Assembly (NCBI RefSeq): GCF_015477355.1
Contig: NZ_JADLRJ010000004.1
Coordinates: forward strand, 186,001-250,000
From: Nocardia blacklockiae
GTDB lineage: Bacteria > Actinomycetota > Actinomycetes > Mycobacteriales > Mycobacteriaceae
Reading direction: 5' to 3'
Length of the DNA stretch: 64,000 nucleotides
Part shown: positions 55,868 to 64,000 of the stretch, piece after piece
Position numbering within the stretch: position 1 is the first letter of the stretch
Layout of the letters: the number at the start of each line of letters is the position of its first letter
The notes under the pieces: model-generated
Databases searched by the model: none
The model's input: the letters and a program-made list of their open reading frames with translations, nothing else
What the model was told of the DNA's origin: nothing
Made by a program: the position numbers and the translations under genes

Positions 55868-57012
55868 CGGGCACCCCCTCGCTGTGCGGTTTCGCCCACA
55901 TAGCGTCGCACGACCCGGCCCCGGGGGGAACAGACGATCTCGTAATGGATGGTGCCGAGCAGGTCGGCCCAGTGCTGCGGGTGCGGCTGACCGGGTCCGA
56001 ACAGCACGGCCGTGTCGCCCTCGCGGACTCCGGCCGTGTTGTCGCCCAGGTCGACCACCAGCTGGTCCATGCAGACGCGGCCGACCTGCGGGTAGTGCCG
56101 GTCGCCGATGCGCACCGCGATGCGGCCGCCCAGCGGACGGAACACGCCGTCGGCGTAGCCCGCGGGCACCAGCGCGACCGTCGTGGCGCGCGGCGCGACC
56201 CATTCGTGCCCGTACGAGACGCCCTCGCCCGCCGCCACGTCTTTGACCAGGGCGATCCGTGCCTGGAACGTCATGGCCGGGCGCAGCCCGAAATCGGAGA
56301 TCTCCGGGACCGGGGACAGCCCGTAGGCCGCGATGCCCGGGCGGACCATGTCGAAGGCCAGGTCCGGGCGGGTGAGGGTGGCCGCGGAATTGGCCAGGTG
56401 CACCAGTTCGGGTTGCAGGCCGTGGTCCTTGGCGACGGCGATGGCCTCCAGGAAGCGGTCGCGTTGCATGTCGTTCGCCGGGTGCTGCGGCTCGTCGGCC
56501 CGCGCGAGGTGGGAGAACATGCCCCGCAGGCGCAGCACGCGCTCGTCGGTCAGCTCGCGCAGCAGCCGGAGTGCCTGCGGGTATTCGGCGCTGGAGAGGC
56601 CGTTGCGGTTCAGGCCGGTGTCGACCTTGAGGGTGACCGTCGCGGTGCGGCCCGTGGCGCGGGCGGCCCGCTCGACCGCGCGCAGGTGCGCCACCGACGA
56701 CACCCCGATCTCCACGTCGGCGGCGATCGCCGCGGCGTAGTCGGCGTCGGAGGTGTTGAGCCAGCTCAGGATCGGCGCGTCGATGCCGGCGGCGCGCAGG
56801 TGCAGCGCCTCGGCGACGGTGGTGACGCCGAGCTCGGCCGCGCCCGCCGCCAGCGCGGCGCGGGCGACCGGCACGGCGCCGTGGTTGTAGGCGTCGGCCT
56901 TGACCACGACCATCACCGCGGCGTCCCCGGCATGCTCGGCGAGCACTCGCACGTTGTGCGCGATGGCGTCCAGATCGACGACGGTTTCCACCTGCGGGTC
57001 AGCACTGCTCAC
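55864..57012 (-). CDS. alr: Alanine racemase
   Basis: A 382-residue PLP enzyme that makes D-alanine for peptidoglycan. The PLP Lys is in [11 protein letters not shown] (about residue 40), the substrate/PLP phosphate region in LANSAATL, and the catalytic Tyr in GVSYGHEW (about residue 268), with [13 protein letters not shown] following. GTG 57012 is the best start ([16 protein letters not shown]); no clear Shine-Dalgarno. It leads the operon of alr, hydrolase, tsaE, tsaB, rimI, tsaD. Confidence 0.94.
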   Translation of the reverse strand: MSSADPQVETVVDLDAIAHNVRVLAEHAGDAAVMVVVKADAYNHGAVPVARAALAAGAAELGVTTVAEALHLRAAGIDAPILSWLNTSDADYAAAIAADVEIGVSSVAHLRAVERAARATGRTATVTLKVDTGLNRNGLSSAEYPQALRLLRELTDERVLRLRGMFSHLARADEPQHPANDMQRDRFLEAIAVAKDHGLQPELVHLANSAATLTRPDLAFDMVRPGIAAYGLSPVPEISDFGLRPAMTFQARIALVKDVAAGEGVSYGHEWVAPRATTVALVPAGYADGVFRPLGGRIAVRIGDRHYPQVGRVCMDQLVVDLGDNTAGVREGDTAVLFGPGQPHPQHWADLLGTIHYEIVCSPRGRVVRRYVGETAQRGGAR

Positions 57013-57056
57013 GGGAACCGATCCTGCCACTCGCGCCGAGACGGCCGCGCCGACCC

Positions 57057-57087
57057 TTGCTTGGAGCGCACTCCAGGTCGCTAGCGT
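57057..57087 (+). promoter_or_regulatory. MerR-type promoter of an SDR gene
   Basis: TTGCTT (57057-57062) and TAGCGT (57082-57087) are separated by 19 bp, the long spacer of MerR-activated promoters. The spacer holds the dyad TGGAG-CGCA-CTCCA (57062-57075), a common MerR-family operator core. No merR gene is in the neighbourhood. Confidence 0.55.
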
Positions 57088-57133
57088 GAGGATCACGCAG
57101 GACCACAGACCACAGAGCAGAGGGACAGACCAC

Positions 57134-57952
57134 ATGAGCAAGGTTTGGTTCATCACCGGCGTCTCGCGCGGCTTCGGCCGGGAATGGGCGCTCGCGGCGC
57201 TGGAGCGCGGCGATCGGGTCGCCGGCACCGCGCGCGACCTCGCCACGCTGGACGATCTCGTCGCGAAGTACCCCGAGACGTTCCTGCCGCTGCGACTGGA
57301 CGTCACCGACCGGGACGGCGACTTCGCGGCGGTCGCGGAAGCCGCGCGGCGATTCGGGCGGCTCGACGTCGTCGTCAACAACGCCGGGTACGGACAGTTC
57401 GGCATGATCGAGGAGCTGACCGAGGACGAGGCGCGCGCCCAGCTGGAGACGAACGTATTCGGCGCGCTGTGGGTGACGCAGGCGGCGCTGCCGATCATGC
57501 GCGCGCAGGGCAGCGGGCACATCATCCAGGTGTCGAGCATCGGCGGCATCAGCGCCTTCCCGAACATCGGCGCGTACCACGCGTCGAAGTGGGCACTGGA
57601 AGGGTTCTCGCAGGCGCTCTCGCACGAGGTGGCCGGCTTCGGCATCCACGTCACCCTGATCGAGCCCGGCGGCTTCGACACCGACTGGGCCGGCCCGTCC
57701 GCGCGGCACAGCACCCCGAACCCCGCCTACGACGAGGTCCGCGCGGCCCGCAACCGAACCCGCGCCGCCCAGCGCCGCGGCGAACCCACCGCCACCCGCA
57801 CCGCCATCCTCGCCGTCGTCGACGCCGACCACCCCCCGCTGCGCACCTTCCTCGGCGAAGCACCCCTCGCCATCGCCACCGCCGACTACGAGTCCCGCCT
57901 GGCCCAGTGGCACGAGTGGCAACCCATCGCCGCAGCAGCCCAAGGCAACTGA
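57134..57952 (+). CDS. SDR family oxidoreductase
   Basis: A 272-residue classical SDR. The cofactor motif is ITGVSRGFG (about residues 7-15), NNAG is at about 81-84, Ser in IIQVSSIGG, and YHASK (Y-x3-K) lies near residue 152. The divergent alr gene begins 122 bp away. A MerR-type promoter is positioned upstream, so it may be induced by a reactive compound. The last 15 codons ([14 protein letters not shown]) are followed in the next 250 bp by two degenerate copies of their own coding sequence. Confidence 0.88.
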   Translation: MSKVWFITGVSRGFGREWALAALERGDRVAGTARDLATLDDLVAKYPETFLPLRLDVTDRDGDFAAVAEAARRFGRLDVVVNNAGYGQFGMIEELTEDEARAQLETNVFGALWVTQAALPIMRAQGSGHIIQVSSIGGISAFPNIGAYHASKWALEGFSQALSHEVAGFGIHVTLIEPGGFDTDWAGPSARHSTPNPAYDEVRAARNRTRAAQRRGEPTATRTAILAVVDADHPPLRTFLGEAPLAIATADYESRLAQWHEWQPIAAAAQGN

Positions 57953-58197
57953 ACACCGACTCGACCGCTCCCGCTGGCGCGCAACACGCGCTGGACGGCA
58001 TGGCATGCGTCGCCGCTTGGCGGCCGCGACCAGCGCTGGGGCGCGGGCGGGGGCCGATAGTCGCGGCGGCGCAAGGCAATTGAGCGGCGAGTCGCGCACA
58101 GCCGCTCTGTCGCCGGAGTGCAGAGTGCCGGGCGGATGCGGCTGCCACTGAGGCGCGGTAGCAACCCATTGCCGAAGCGGCGCAAGGCAACTGAGTA
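57917..58197 (+). repeat. Degenerate duplications of the SDR 3' end
   Basis: The SDR 3' end (57917-57952, GGCAACCCATCGCCGCAGC-AGCCCAAGGCAACTGA) is echoed at 58061-58083 (GCGGCGGCGCAAGGCAATTGA) and 58158-58195 (GCAACCCATTGCCGAAGCG then GCGCAAGGCAACTGA). The remainder of 57953-58462 holds no gene that I can support. Confidence 0.7.
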
Positions 58198-58462
58198 CGA
58201 AGTGTTCAGCGGTTCGACGGAATCCGACGGCTCGACACTTACTCCAAGCGAACGAAGGTCCGGGAGGACTGGCGACCGCGCGGAACACCGATCGACGCGG
58301 TCGGCAGCACAGGCCGGAGTCGGCGAGGTTCGCGGATGAGCGACCGATAGGTACCCGCCACGGCCCCAAGGGTCGCAACGTCCCGGAGCATCCACGGCTC
58401 GGCGGGATGAAGGCGCAGTAGGCCAAACATCAGTGTGGGTGAGTGAAGGCGCGGCGGGGGAT

Positions 58463-59914
58463 TCAGTTGGGGCGGGTGAGGGCGCGGAGGGTTCGGATGG
58501 CTGGGCGGATGTGGTGGAGGAGGGGGGAAGCGGAGATGGGGGCGGCTGCGTCGCCGCCGTTGTGGGCGGCGAGGTTGGCGGCGAGGGAGTGGGCGCGGGC
58601 GGCGGCGGCCGCGGCCCAGGCGGGGTCGTGGCCGGTGGCGAGCAGGGCGCCGACGATGCCGGAGAGGACGTCGCCAGAGCCCGCGGTCGCCGCCCAGGAG
58701 CCGCCGGCCTCGTTGACGAAGACCGGCCGGCCGGGCTCGGCGATCAGGGTGGCCCGGCCCTTGAGCAGGACGGTCACCTGCCACTCGTCGGCGAGGGCGC
58801 GGACCGAGGCCACACGGTCGGGACCCGGTTCGCGGCCGGTGAGCCGGGTGAATTCGCCCGCGTGCGGGGTGAGCACGGTGGGTGCGCGGCGAGCCTTGAC
58901 GAGATCCGGGTTCTCGGACAGCAGGGTGAGGCCGTCGGCGTCCACGACCACCGGGAGGTCGGAGTCGAGGATCTGCGAAAGCCGTTCGCGCGCAGCGTCG
59001 TCGGTGCCGGAGCCGGGTCCGAACACCCACGCCTGTACCCGCCCGGTCTCCTCGACCGACTGCGCCGCAATGACTTCCGGGAAATGCGCGAGCACCTCGG
59101 CGGCGCCGGTCCCGGCGTATCGGACCATCCCCGAGGTCGCGGCGACCGCGCCACCGGTACACAGCACGGCCGCACCCGGATAGCGCGCGCTCCCGGCGCA
59201 GACGCCCACCACGCCCTGGCTGTACTTGTCGTCGAGGGCGTCGGGTACCGGCCAGTGCGCGCCGATCGAATCCGGTTCCAGCGCGGCCAGATTCGGCTCC
59301 GGCAGGGTGAGTCCGATCGGCACCAGTTCGATCCGCCCGCACCACGGCGCGGCCAGGGCGTGCACCGGCTTGTAGGCGCCGAAGGCCACCGTCACCGCGG
59401 CGCGCACGGCCGGGCCGTCGACGACGCCGGTGTTCGGATCGACGCCGCTGGGCAGGTCGGCGGCGACGATCGGTGCCCGCACCGCCGCAACGAGTTCCGC
59501 GGCGGCCGGACGCAGCGGGCCGCGACCCGAGATGCCGACGATGCCGTCGACCACCAGATCCGGCGTCCCCGGATCGGTACGGATCCGCCCGCCGGTACGG
59601 CGCAGTGCCGCAAGGCCTTTCGCGTGCGCGCGCTCGGGCGCCAGCAGTACCGCAGACACCGCCGCACCCCGCCGTCGCAGCATCGAGCCCGCCCACAGCG
59701 CGTCACCGCCGTTGTCGCCGGAGCCGACCAGCAACGTCACCGACCGCCCGGCGACTCCCCCGGTCCGCTCGCGCAACTCGGCCGCCACCACCTCGGCCAG
59801 CCCGTGCGCCGCCCGCCGCATCGGCACCCCCTCGGCGACGCGCTTGAACAGCTCGGCCTCCGCCGCCCGAACCTCGTCGGCGGTGAAGTACCCACGGACC
59901 GTCGGTGCGCCCAT
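58463..59914 (-). CDS. nnr: Bifunctional NAD(P)H-hydrate epimerase/dehydratase
   Basis: A 483-residue fusion that repairs hydrated NAD(P)H. The N-terminal YjeF_N epimerase has LLVGSGDNGGDALWAG (about residues 60-75). The C-terminal YjeF_C ADP-dependent dehydratase has VVVDADGLTLL, PTVLTPHAGEFTRL and the catalytic AGSGDVLSGIVGALL near residue 420. ATG 59914 (MGAPTVRGYF) starts the epimerase domain; the frame extends upstream without support. M. tuberculosis has the same fusion (Rv3433c) downstream of alr. Confidence 0.95.
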   Translation of the reverse strand: MGAPTVRGYFTADEVRAAEAELFKRVAEGVPMRRAAHGLAEVVAAELRERTGGVAGRSVTLLVGSGDNGGDALWAGSMLRRRGAAVSAVLLAPERAHAKGLAALRRTGGRIRTDPGTPDLVVDGIVGISGRGPLRPAAAELVAAVRAPIVAADLPSGVDPNTGVVDGPAVRAAVTVAFGAYKPVHALAAPWCGRIELVPIGLTLPEPNLAALEPDSIGAHWPVPDALDDKYSQGVVGVCAGSARYPGAAVLCTGGAVAATSGMVRYAGTGAAEVLAHFPEVIAAQSVEETGRVQAWVFGPGSGTDDAARERLSQILDSDLPVVVDADGLTLLSENPDLVKARRAPTVLTPHAGEFTRLTGREPGPDRVASVRALADEWQVTVLLKGRATLIAEPGRPVFVNEAGGSWAATAGSGDVLSGIVGALLATGHDPAWAAAAAARAHSLAANLAAHNGGDAAAPISASPLLHHIRPAIRTLRALTRPN

Positions 59915-60189
59915 CCTCGCCTCCTCCCGGCCCGCCGTCACCGTGCGAGCCGGCTCGGTAATCCGCAACGAGTGCAGGGTACGCCGGACCGCACGGTCCC
60001 CAAGACAAGGTGCGTACACCTGCGCGCGTGACACCGAGTTCGCCTACCCAGCGAACCGACCCGCGTCGTCCAGCGTGGTCGGAGTAGGTGTCCCACACCC
60101 CGGAGGTCCCGATGCCGATCCGCCCCGCTCCCCAGACTCCCCACACCACCAACCCTGCCGCTGACGTGCGTGCGAACTCACGCAACCTG

Positions 60190-60840
60190 CCCCCAACCAC
60201 ACGCGGCATACCACCGACTCCACACAGCGCACCCGCAACCTCACACGACGCACCACCGAGCCCATTTGGCGTGCACCTGACCTCACGCAGCGCACCACCG
60301 ACTCCACACGACGCGCCCCCGACCTCACGCAACGCACGACCTAGCCCACACGGCGTGCCTCCGACCACACGCAGCACACCACCGACCCCACGCGGCGTGC
60401 CCCCGACCTCACACAGCGCATCGCCGAGCCCCCACGGCTTGCCACCGAGCCCCTACGGCATGCCCGCGACCTCGCACAACGCACCACCGAGCCCACACAA
60501 CGAGCCCGCAACCTCACATAGCGCACCACCGACTCCACACGCCACGCGCCCGACCTCACGCAACGCACGACCGAGCCCGCACGGCGTGCCTCCGACCACA
60601 CGCAGCACACCACCGACCCCACGCGGCGTGCCCCTGACTGCACGCAGCGCACCACTGAGCCCGCACGACGTGTCCCAGACTTCACGCAGCACGCCTCCGA
60701 CTCCGCGCGGCCTATGGGCCACTTCGGACAACGTGTCTCCGACTTCGCTTGGAATGCAGCTGATTCCGCACGGCGTGCTACCGGCTTCGTGTGCGGCGCA
60801 TCCGGATTCCTGTGGCTTGCATTCGACTTCACGCGTCGGC
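60190..60840. repeat. 21-bp minisatellite, about 31 units
   Basis: Degenerate tandem array. Read in the frame of the downstream cupredoxin it encodes 7-residue units of the type PPTPHSA, PPTSRNA, RPSPHGV. A block of four units recurs 231 bp (11 units) later (about 60325 and 60556), evidence of unequal expansion. Because 21 is a multiple of three, frames on both strands stay open, so long ORFs here are not proof of coding. Neighbouring sequence 59915-60189 has no clear gene. Confidence 0.82.
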
Positions 60841-60957
60841 TCACTCGCCCCGGACGGGCTTTTCGGTTCGCGCGGCGGCGGGTCGTCCGGCTCGGGTGGG
60901 TGGGTTGGGGGCGTGGCGGCGAATTTCTGGCAGACCGCGGCTACTACGCTGTCCCGC

Positions 60958-61368
60958 ATGTCGACTGGTGGAGCGTCCGCGCGTGTTCTCGTCACCGTGC
61001 TCGCCGTGGCGGGGCTACTACTGGCCGGTTGCGGGTCAGGTGGGTCGGAGAAGAGCGCGCCCGAACAGCCCTCGACGACGGCGTCGTCCGAAACCGGTAG
61101 TGCCGCACCGCAGGCCGAGGCGACCGTGCGGGTCGACAACATGGCTTTCGGGCCGTCCGCCGTCACCATCTCGGTCGGCGGCACCGTCACCTGGAAGTTC
61201 TCCGACTCGGCACCGCACGCCGTCCAGGGCATCGGCGACTCCGCCATGGGCCTGGACAGCCCCATCTTCCGCGAGGGCGAGTGGAGCCACACCTTCACCG
61301 CCCCCGGCACCTACCGCTACCTCTGCCCCCTGCACCCGAACATGCGCGGCACGGTCACCGTGCAGTAG
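60958..61368 (+). CDS. Cupredoxin-domain lipoprotein
   Basis: A 136-residue exported protein. The signal peptide ends in the lipobox LLLAGCGSG, then a Ser/Thr/Glu-rich spacer and a plastocyanin-like domain. Type 1 copper ligands can be placed: His in SDSAPHAVQG, then Cys and His in YLCPLHPNMRGTV with the Met of HPNM. It should be an electron-transfer or copper-binding lipoprotein. ATG 60958 gives a proper signal peptide although no Shine-Dalgarno is visible; upstream extension into the minisatellite would bury that signal. Confidence 0.87.
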   Translation: MSTGGASARVLVTVLAVAGLLLAGCGSGGSEKSAPEQPSTTASSETGSAAPQAEATVRVDNMAFGPSAVTISVGGTVTWKFSDSAPHAVQGIGDSAMGLDSPIFREGEWSHTFTAPGTYRYLCPLHPNMRGTVTVQ

Positions 61369-61399
61369 CCACCCTGGAATCGCCCGGATCGTGCGGTAG

Positions 61400-61924
61400 T
61401 TACGCCGGAATTTCGGACCGGCCGACCTCGCCCGTCGGCCGCAGCGGTTCTCGCGCGTATCGCACCCCCGAACCGCTCGTGCGGTCGGTTACCGCGGCGA
61501 CGATCCCGTGCCCGTACTGCGTACTGGGTGCTGCCCCGGCTCTCCCGGCGGGGCGCGGCGGAATGTCGACGTCCGTGCGAACGGGCGTGGCGGACTCGGC
61601 TTCTCGGGACTCGACGCCCGGCGTGATGGTGAGCGCGAAACGCGCCAGCTTCCTGACCACCTGCACACAACCGATCCCGACGACCAACGAGATCAGCGGG
61701 AAGGAGCCCTCGTACTTGCTCCCGACGACGCCGCTCCCGGTCACCGCGGCGGCCGTCGGCGCGGCGATCGCCAGCTGCGTGACGGTGGAGGCGGCGTAGA
61801 CCGCGCCACCGGGACCGTGCGGAGCGGCCCACGGCCAGGTCTTGACCCGGTTGACGGTCTCGATGAACGCGATGCCGCAGCTCACCGCGGCACCGAGTAG
61901 GCCCCACAGGGCGAACCCCCACAT
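61400..61924 (-). CDS. Conserved hypothetical membrane protein
   Basis: A 174-residue protein starting MWGFALWGLLGAAVSCGIA, with TM segments at about residues 3-20, 40-60 and 75-95 and a hydrophilic C-terminal half (residues 100-174). No motif is recognised. The frame extends upstream to 61987, but ATG 61924 sits just before the first TM helix. It is convergent with the cupredoxin gene. Confidence 0.6.
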   Translation of the reverse strand: MWGFALWGLLGAAVSCGIAFIETVNRVKTWPWAAPHGPGGAVYAASTVTQLAIAAPTAAAVTGSGVVGSKYEGSFPLISLVVGIGCVQVVRKLARFALTITPGVESREAESATPVRTDVDIPPRPAGRAGAAPSTQYGHGIVAAVTDRTSGSGVRYAREPLRPTGEVGRSEIPA

Positions 61925-62078
61925 GGGAACACAGTAACCCGCCGAAATCACCGGGTCGACCGGTTGGTCGTTCCCGCACGGCCACAAGCTGTTTCGCCGC
62001 GCGGGTCAGATGTCGAGATCTTCGACGTCGATCCGGCCATGTCGGACGTTCCGTCCTCCTACAAGATGCGGGAGGAGC

Positions 62079-62564
62079 TCACGCGGGCCGATACGCGCGC
62101 GATCCGGTTCCCGGCGTCGCGGTGTTGAGTGCCTGCACCGCCGCCACCAGCGGCGCCAGTTCGGGATCGGCGGCGGCGTGGCGCAAGGCCCCCGCCAGCG
62201 CCTCGTCGTAATCCGGCCGGGCCCGCTCGAGGAGTTCCATGCCGGTCGGGGTGACATCGGTGTAGATGCCGCGACGATCGTCGGGACACAGATAACGCTG
62301 CAGCAGACCGCGATCCTCGAGCCGGGTGACGAGCCGGGTCGCCGCGCTCTGGCTCAACGCCACGGCATCGGCCACCTGGTTCATCCGCAGATGCCCGCCC
62401 GGCCCGTCGTGCTGACGGCCGAGCACCACCAGCACCGAGTACTCCCGCACGCTCAATTCGTGGTGCTGCAGGACGCGCTCGAGATGCGCCTCGATCCGGT
62501 CGTGCAGCACCGACAGTGCGCACCAGCCGTCCGCTAGTCCGGTCAGCGCGGCATCCGCTGTCAT
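62079..62564 (-). CDS. MarR family transcriptional regulator
   Basis: A 161-residue winged-helix MarR protein. The HTH is visible as RMNQVADAVALSQSAATRLVTRLEDRGLL with the wing in PDDRRGIYTDVTPTG. AGGAGG stands 5-7 nt before ATG 62564. It is divergent from the MFS transporter at 62704, so it likely represses both; repeated TGCAATTA elements lie between them. Confidence 0.9.
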   Translation of the reverse strand: MTADAALTGLADGWCALSVLHDRIEAHLERVLQHHELSVREYSVLVVLGRQHDGPGGHLRMNQVADAVALSQSAATRLVTRLEDRGLLQRYLCPDDRRGIYTDVTPTGMELLERARPDYDEALAGALRHAAADPELAPLVAAVQALNTATPGTGSRAYRPA

Positions 62565-62622
62565 GGGTTCCTCCTGCCAGAACGGGCGTGCGCTACCAGG
62601 ATAGCGACTGCCCGCAATAGCC

Positions 62623-62670
62623 CGCGCTTGCAATTAACCCGCGTGTGCAATTATTGTCGGCGCTTGTAAT
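62623..62670. promoter_or_regulatory. Repeated TGCAATTA/CGCTTG(C/T)AAT sites between MarR and MFS
   Basis: TGCAATTA occurs at 62629-62636 and 62646-62653. CGCTTGCAAT (62624-62633) recurs as CGCTTGTAAT (62661-62670). Direct rather than inverted repeats, but the position is right for MarR binding. Confidence 0.5.
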
Positions 62671-62703
62671 GCTCGTACGCAAGATGCTGTGGAGGCCCCG
62701 TCC

Positions 62704-63897
62704 ATGCCGCTCGCACTGTTCGCCCTGACGCTCGGGGCATTCGCCATCGGCACCACCGAATTCATCGTGGTCGGCCTGCTGCCGGACATCGCCGACAGTT
62801 ACGCCGTCACCATCCCCACCGCCGGATGGCTGGTCACCGGGTACGCGCTGGGCGTGCTGGCCGGCGCGCCGATCATGACCGGGCTGGGCACGCGGGTGTC
62901 CCGCAAGCGCATGCTGCTGGTCAGCCTGCTACTGCTCATCGCCGGGAACGCCCTGTCCGCGCTCGCGCCGACATTCGGGCTGATGCTGACCGGGCGGATC
63001 GTGGCCTCGCTGGCACACGGCGCGTTCTTCGGCATCGGGTCGGTGGTGGCCGGCAACCTGGTGCGCCCGGACCGCCGCGCCGGAGCGATCGCGATCATGT
63101 TCACCGGACTCACCGTGGCCACCGTGCTCGGCGTGCCGCTGAGCACGCTGCTCGGCCAGCACTTCGGCTGGCGGCCGGCGTTCGCGCTGGTGGCCGTGGT
63201 CGGCGCGGTCGCCTTCGCGGGTGTGGCGGCACTGGTGCCCGAGCAACCCGCGCCCCGGGACGCGCGGCTGCGTCACGAACTCGCGGTCCTCGCCAATCCC
63301 CAAGTGCTGCTGGCCATGGCGATGACGGTGCTCGGCTTCGGCGGCGTCTTCGCGGCCATCACCTATCTCGCGCCGATGATGACCGAGGTCACCGGGTTCG
63401 CGGACAGCTCGGTCACTTGGATCATGGTGCTGTTCGGGCTCGGCTTCCTCATCGGCAACCTGATCGGCGGCCGCTACGCCGACCGGCACCTGATGCCGAT
63501 GCTGTACCTCACGCTCGGCACGCTGGCCGTGGTGCTGGGCCTGTTCACGCTCACCGCGCACAACAAGATCGCCGCCGCGGTGACGGTCGTCCTGATCGGC
63601 GCGCTCGGCTTCGCCACCGTGCCGCCGTTGCAGAAGCGGGTGCTCGACCAGGCGGCCGGCGCGCCCACGCTGGCGTCGGCGCTCAATATCGGCGCGTTCA
63701 ACCTCGGCAATGCCCTGGCCGCCTGGCTGGGCGGGCTCGTCATCGCCGCCGGCTTCGGGTACACCGCGCCGAGCTGGGTCGGGGTGCTGCTGTCCGGCAG
63801 CGCGCTGGGGTTGGCGGTGCTGTCGGGCGCACTGGAACGGCGCGGACGGTCGACCGTCGGCGAGAACGCGGAAGAGCTTGTGGCCGTGCGGCAGTGA
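62704..63897 (+). CDS. MFS transporter, DHA1 family (paralogue of 4108-5475)
   Basis: A 397-residue, 12-TM efflux-type transporter. It starts MPLALFALTLGAFAIGTTEF and carries GLLPDIAD and the loop motif RVSRKRMLL. The C-terminus is charged. It shares sequence throughout its length with the gene at 4108-5475 but has no N-terminal extension. The control gene is the divergent MarR at 62079. Substrate unknown. Confidence 0.9.
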   Translation: MPLALFALTLGAFAIGTTEFIVVGLLPDIADSYAVTIPTAGWLVTGYALGVLAGAPIMTGLGTRVSRKRMLLVSLLLLIAGNALSALAPTFGLMLTGRIVASLAHGAFFGIGSVVAGNLVRPDRRAGAIAIMFTGLTVATVLGVPLSTLLGQHFGWRPAFALVAVVGAVAFAGVAALVPEQPAPRDARLRHELAVLANPQVLLAMAMTVLGFGGVFAAITYLAPMMTEVTGFADSSVTWIMVLFGLGFLIGNLIGGRYADRHLMPMLYLTLGTLAVVLGLFTLTAHNKIAAAVTVVLIGALGFATVPPLQKRVLDQAAGAPTLASALNIGAFNLGNALAAWLGGLVIAAGFGYTAPSWVGVLLSGSALGLAVLSGALERRGRSTVGENAEELVAVRQ

Positions 63898-63921
63898 GGA
63901 CGCCGGTGATCCGTTCGGGCA

Positions 63922-63955
63922 GCGGCGGCCGGGGAGCCGAATCCCCGGGCGCCGC
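63922..63955. terminator. Terminator between convergent genes
   Basis: GCGGCGGCCGGGGA (63922-63935) and TCCCCGGGCGCCGC (63942-63955) pair over 14 bp with one mismatch and a 6-nt loop. It lies 25 bp past the MFS stop and 7 bp before the end of the next gene. Confidence 0.65.
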
Positions 63956-63961
63956 GCCGAA

Positions 63962-64000
63962 TCAGTACGCCGAGAAGACGTTATCGATCGACCCGTAGCG
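63962..64000 (-). CDS. 3' end of an unidentified gene (cut by window)
   Basis: A TGA at 63962-63964 preceded on the minus strand by 12 codons reading RYGSIDNVFSAY. The codons are G/C-biased like the neighbours, and a convergent terminator follows. Too little is visible for a product. Confidence 0.4.
   Translation of the reverse strand, partial: RYGSIDNVFSAY

Noticed and set aside
60190-60840. CRISPR array
   Set aside because: Units are 21 bp, degenerate and directly adjacent without unique spacers; a minisatellite explains it.
60341-60844. Minus-strand ORF of Arg/Val/Cys-rich heptads
   Set aside because: Open only because the 21-bp repeat preserves frame on both strands; no ribosome-binding site and no domain.

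Overview
The window is a high-GC chromosomal segment of a mycolic-acid actinomycete, most likely Nocardia or a close relative. Evidence for this is the near-uniform G/C third codon positions, frequent GTG starts, LexA boxes of the mycobacterial TCGAAC-N4-GTTCGA type, and a gene order that closely tracks the Mycobacterium tuberculosis Rv3339c-Rv3433c region (icd, metX, trmL, dnaE2, imuB/imuA', guaA, guaB3, guaB2, rsdA, sigD, whiB3, groEL1/groES, tsaD, rimI, tsaB, tsaE, alr, nnr). Species-level identity cannot be read from the sequence alone. I saw no tRNA, rRNA, CRISPR array or transposase.

Layout. 1-4007: a minus-strand lipid-metabolism cluster (SDR, MaoC hydratase, SRPBCC, SCP2-type thiolase) with a TetR gene upstream. 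4108-9430: an MFS pump, isocitrate dehydrogenase, and a second MFS pump divergent from its TetR repressor. 9482-11041: a SAM-IV riboswitch, a poly-cysteine leader peptide, a short ORF that looks like a metY relic, then metX. 11055-12167: small conserved genes (DUF3017, trmL, DUF167). 12118-16516: a DUF4349 lipoprotein and a three-gene overlapping operon (EspC-like protein, WXG-like/GH19 hydrolase, lipoprotein) that looks like a type VII secretion substrate set. 16695-27599: the SOS mutasome genes dnaE2, imuB and imuA' with two LexA boxes, separated by an accessory block (SDR, VOC, YdeI, hydrolase, tautomerase/HxlR pair, methyltransferase). 27848-33973: a Ser/Thr kinase, an envelope-stress module (LuxR regulator, PspC-histidine kinase, PspC-toastrack protein, small membrane protein) and a secreted ribonuclease.

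34567-41198: the GMP branch of purine synthesis (guaA, guaB3, guaB2) with a hydrolase and a DUF5319 gene. 41470-46625: a regulatory block with sigD and its anti-sigma factor rsdA, an Rv3415c-like protein, whiB3, and sigK followed by an RskA gene that stops before its membrane segment. 47205-51307: groEL1, groES under a CIRCE element, and a divergent membrane Hsp70-like gene. 51729-57012: an overlapping operon for tRNA t6A synthesis and alanine racemase. 57134-64000: an SDR with a MerR-type promoter, nnr, a cupredoxin lipoprotein behind a 21-bp minisatellite, a MarR-MFS pair, and the last 12 codons of a further gene.

The least-explained features are a four-copy family of about 125-130 bp palindromic intergenic elements whose arms vary in a compensatory way (three of them clustered around the gua genes), the layered sulfur control in front of metX, the putative secreted GH19 cell-wall hydrolase operon, and the soluble RskA.
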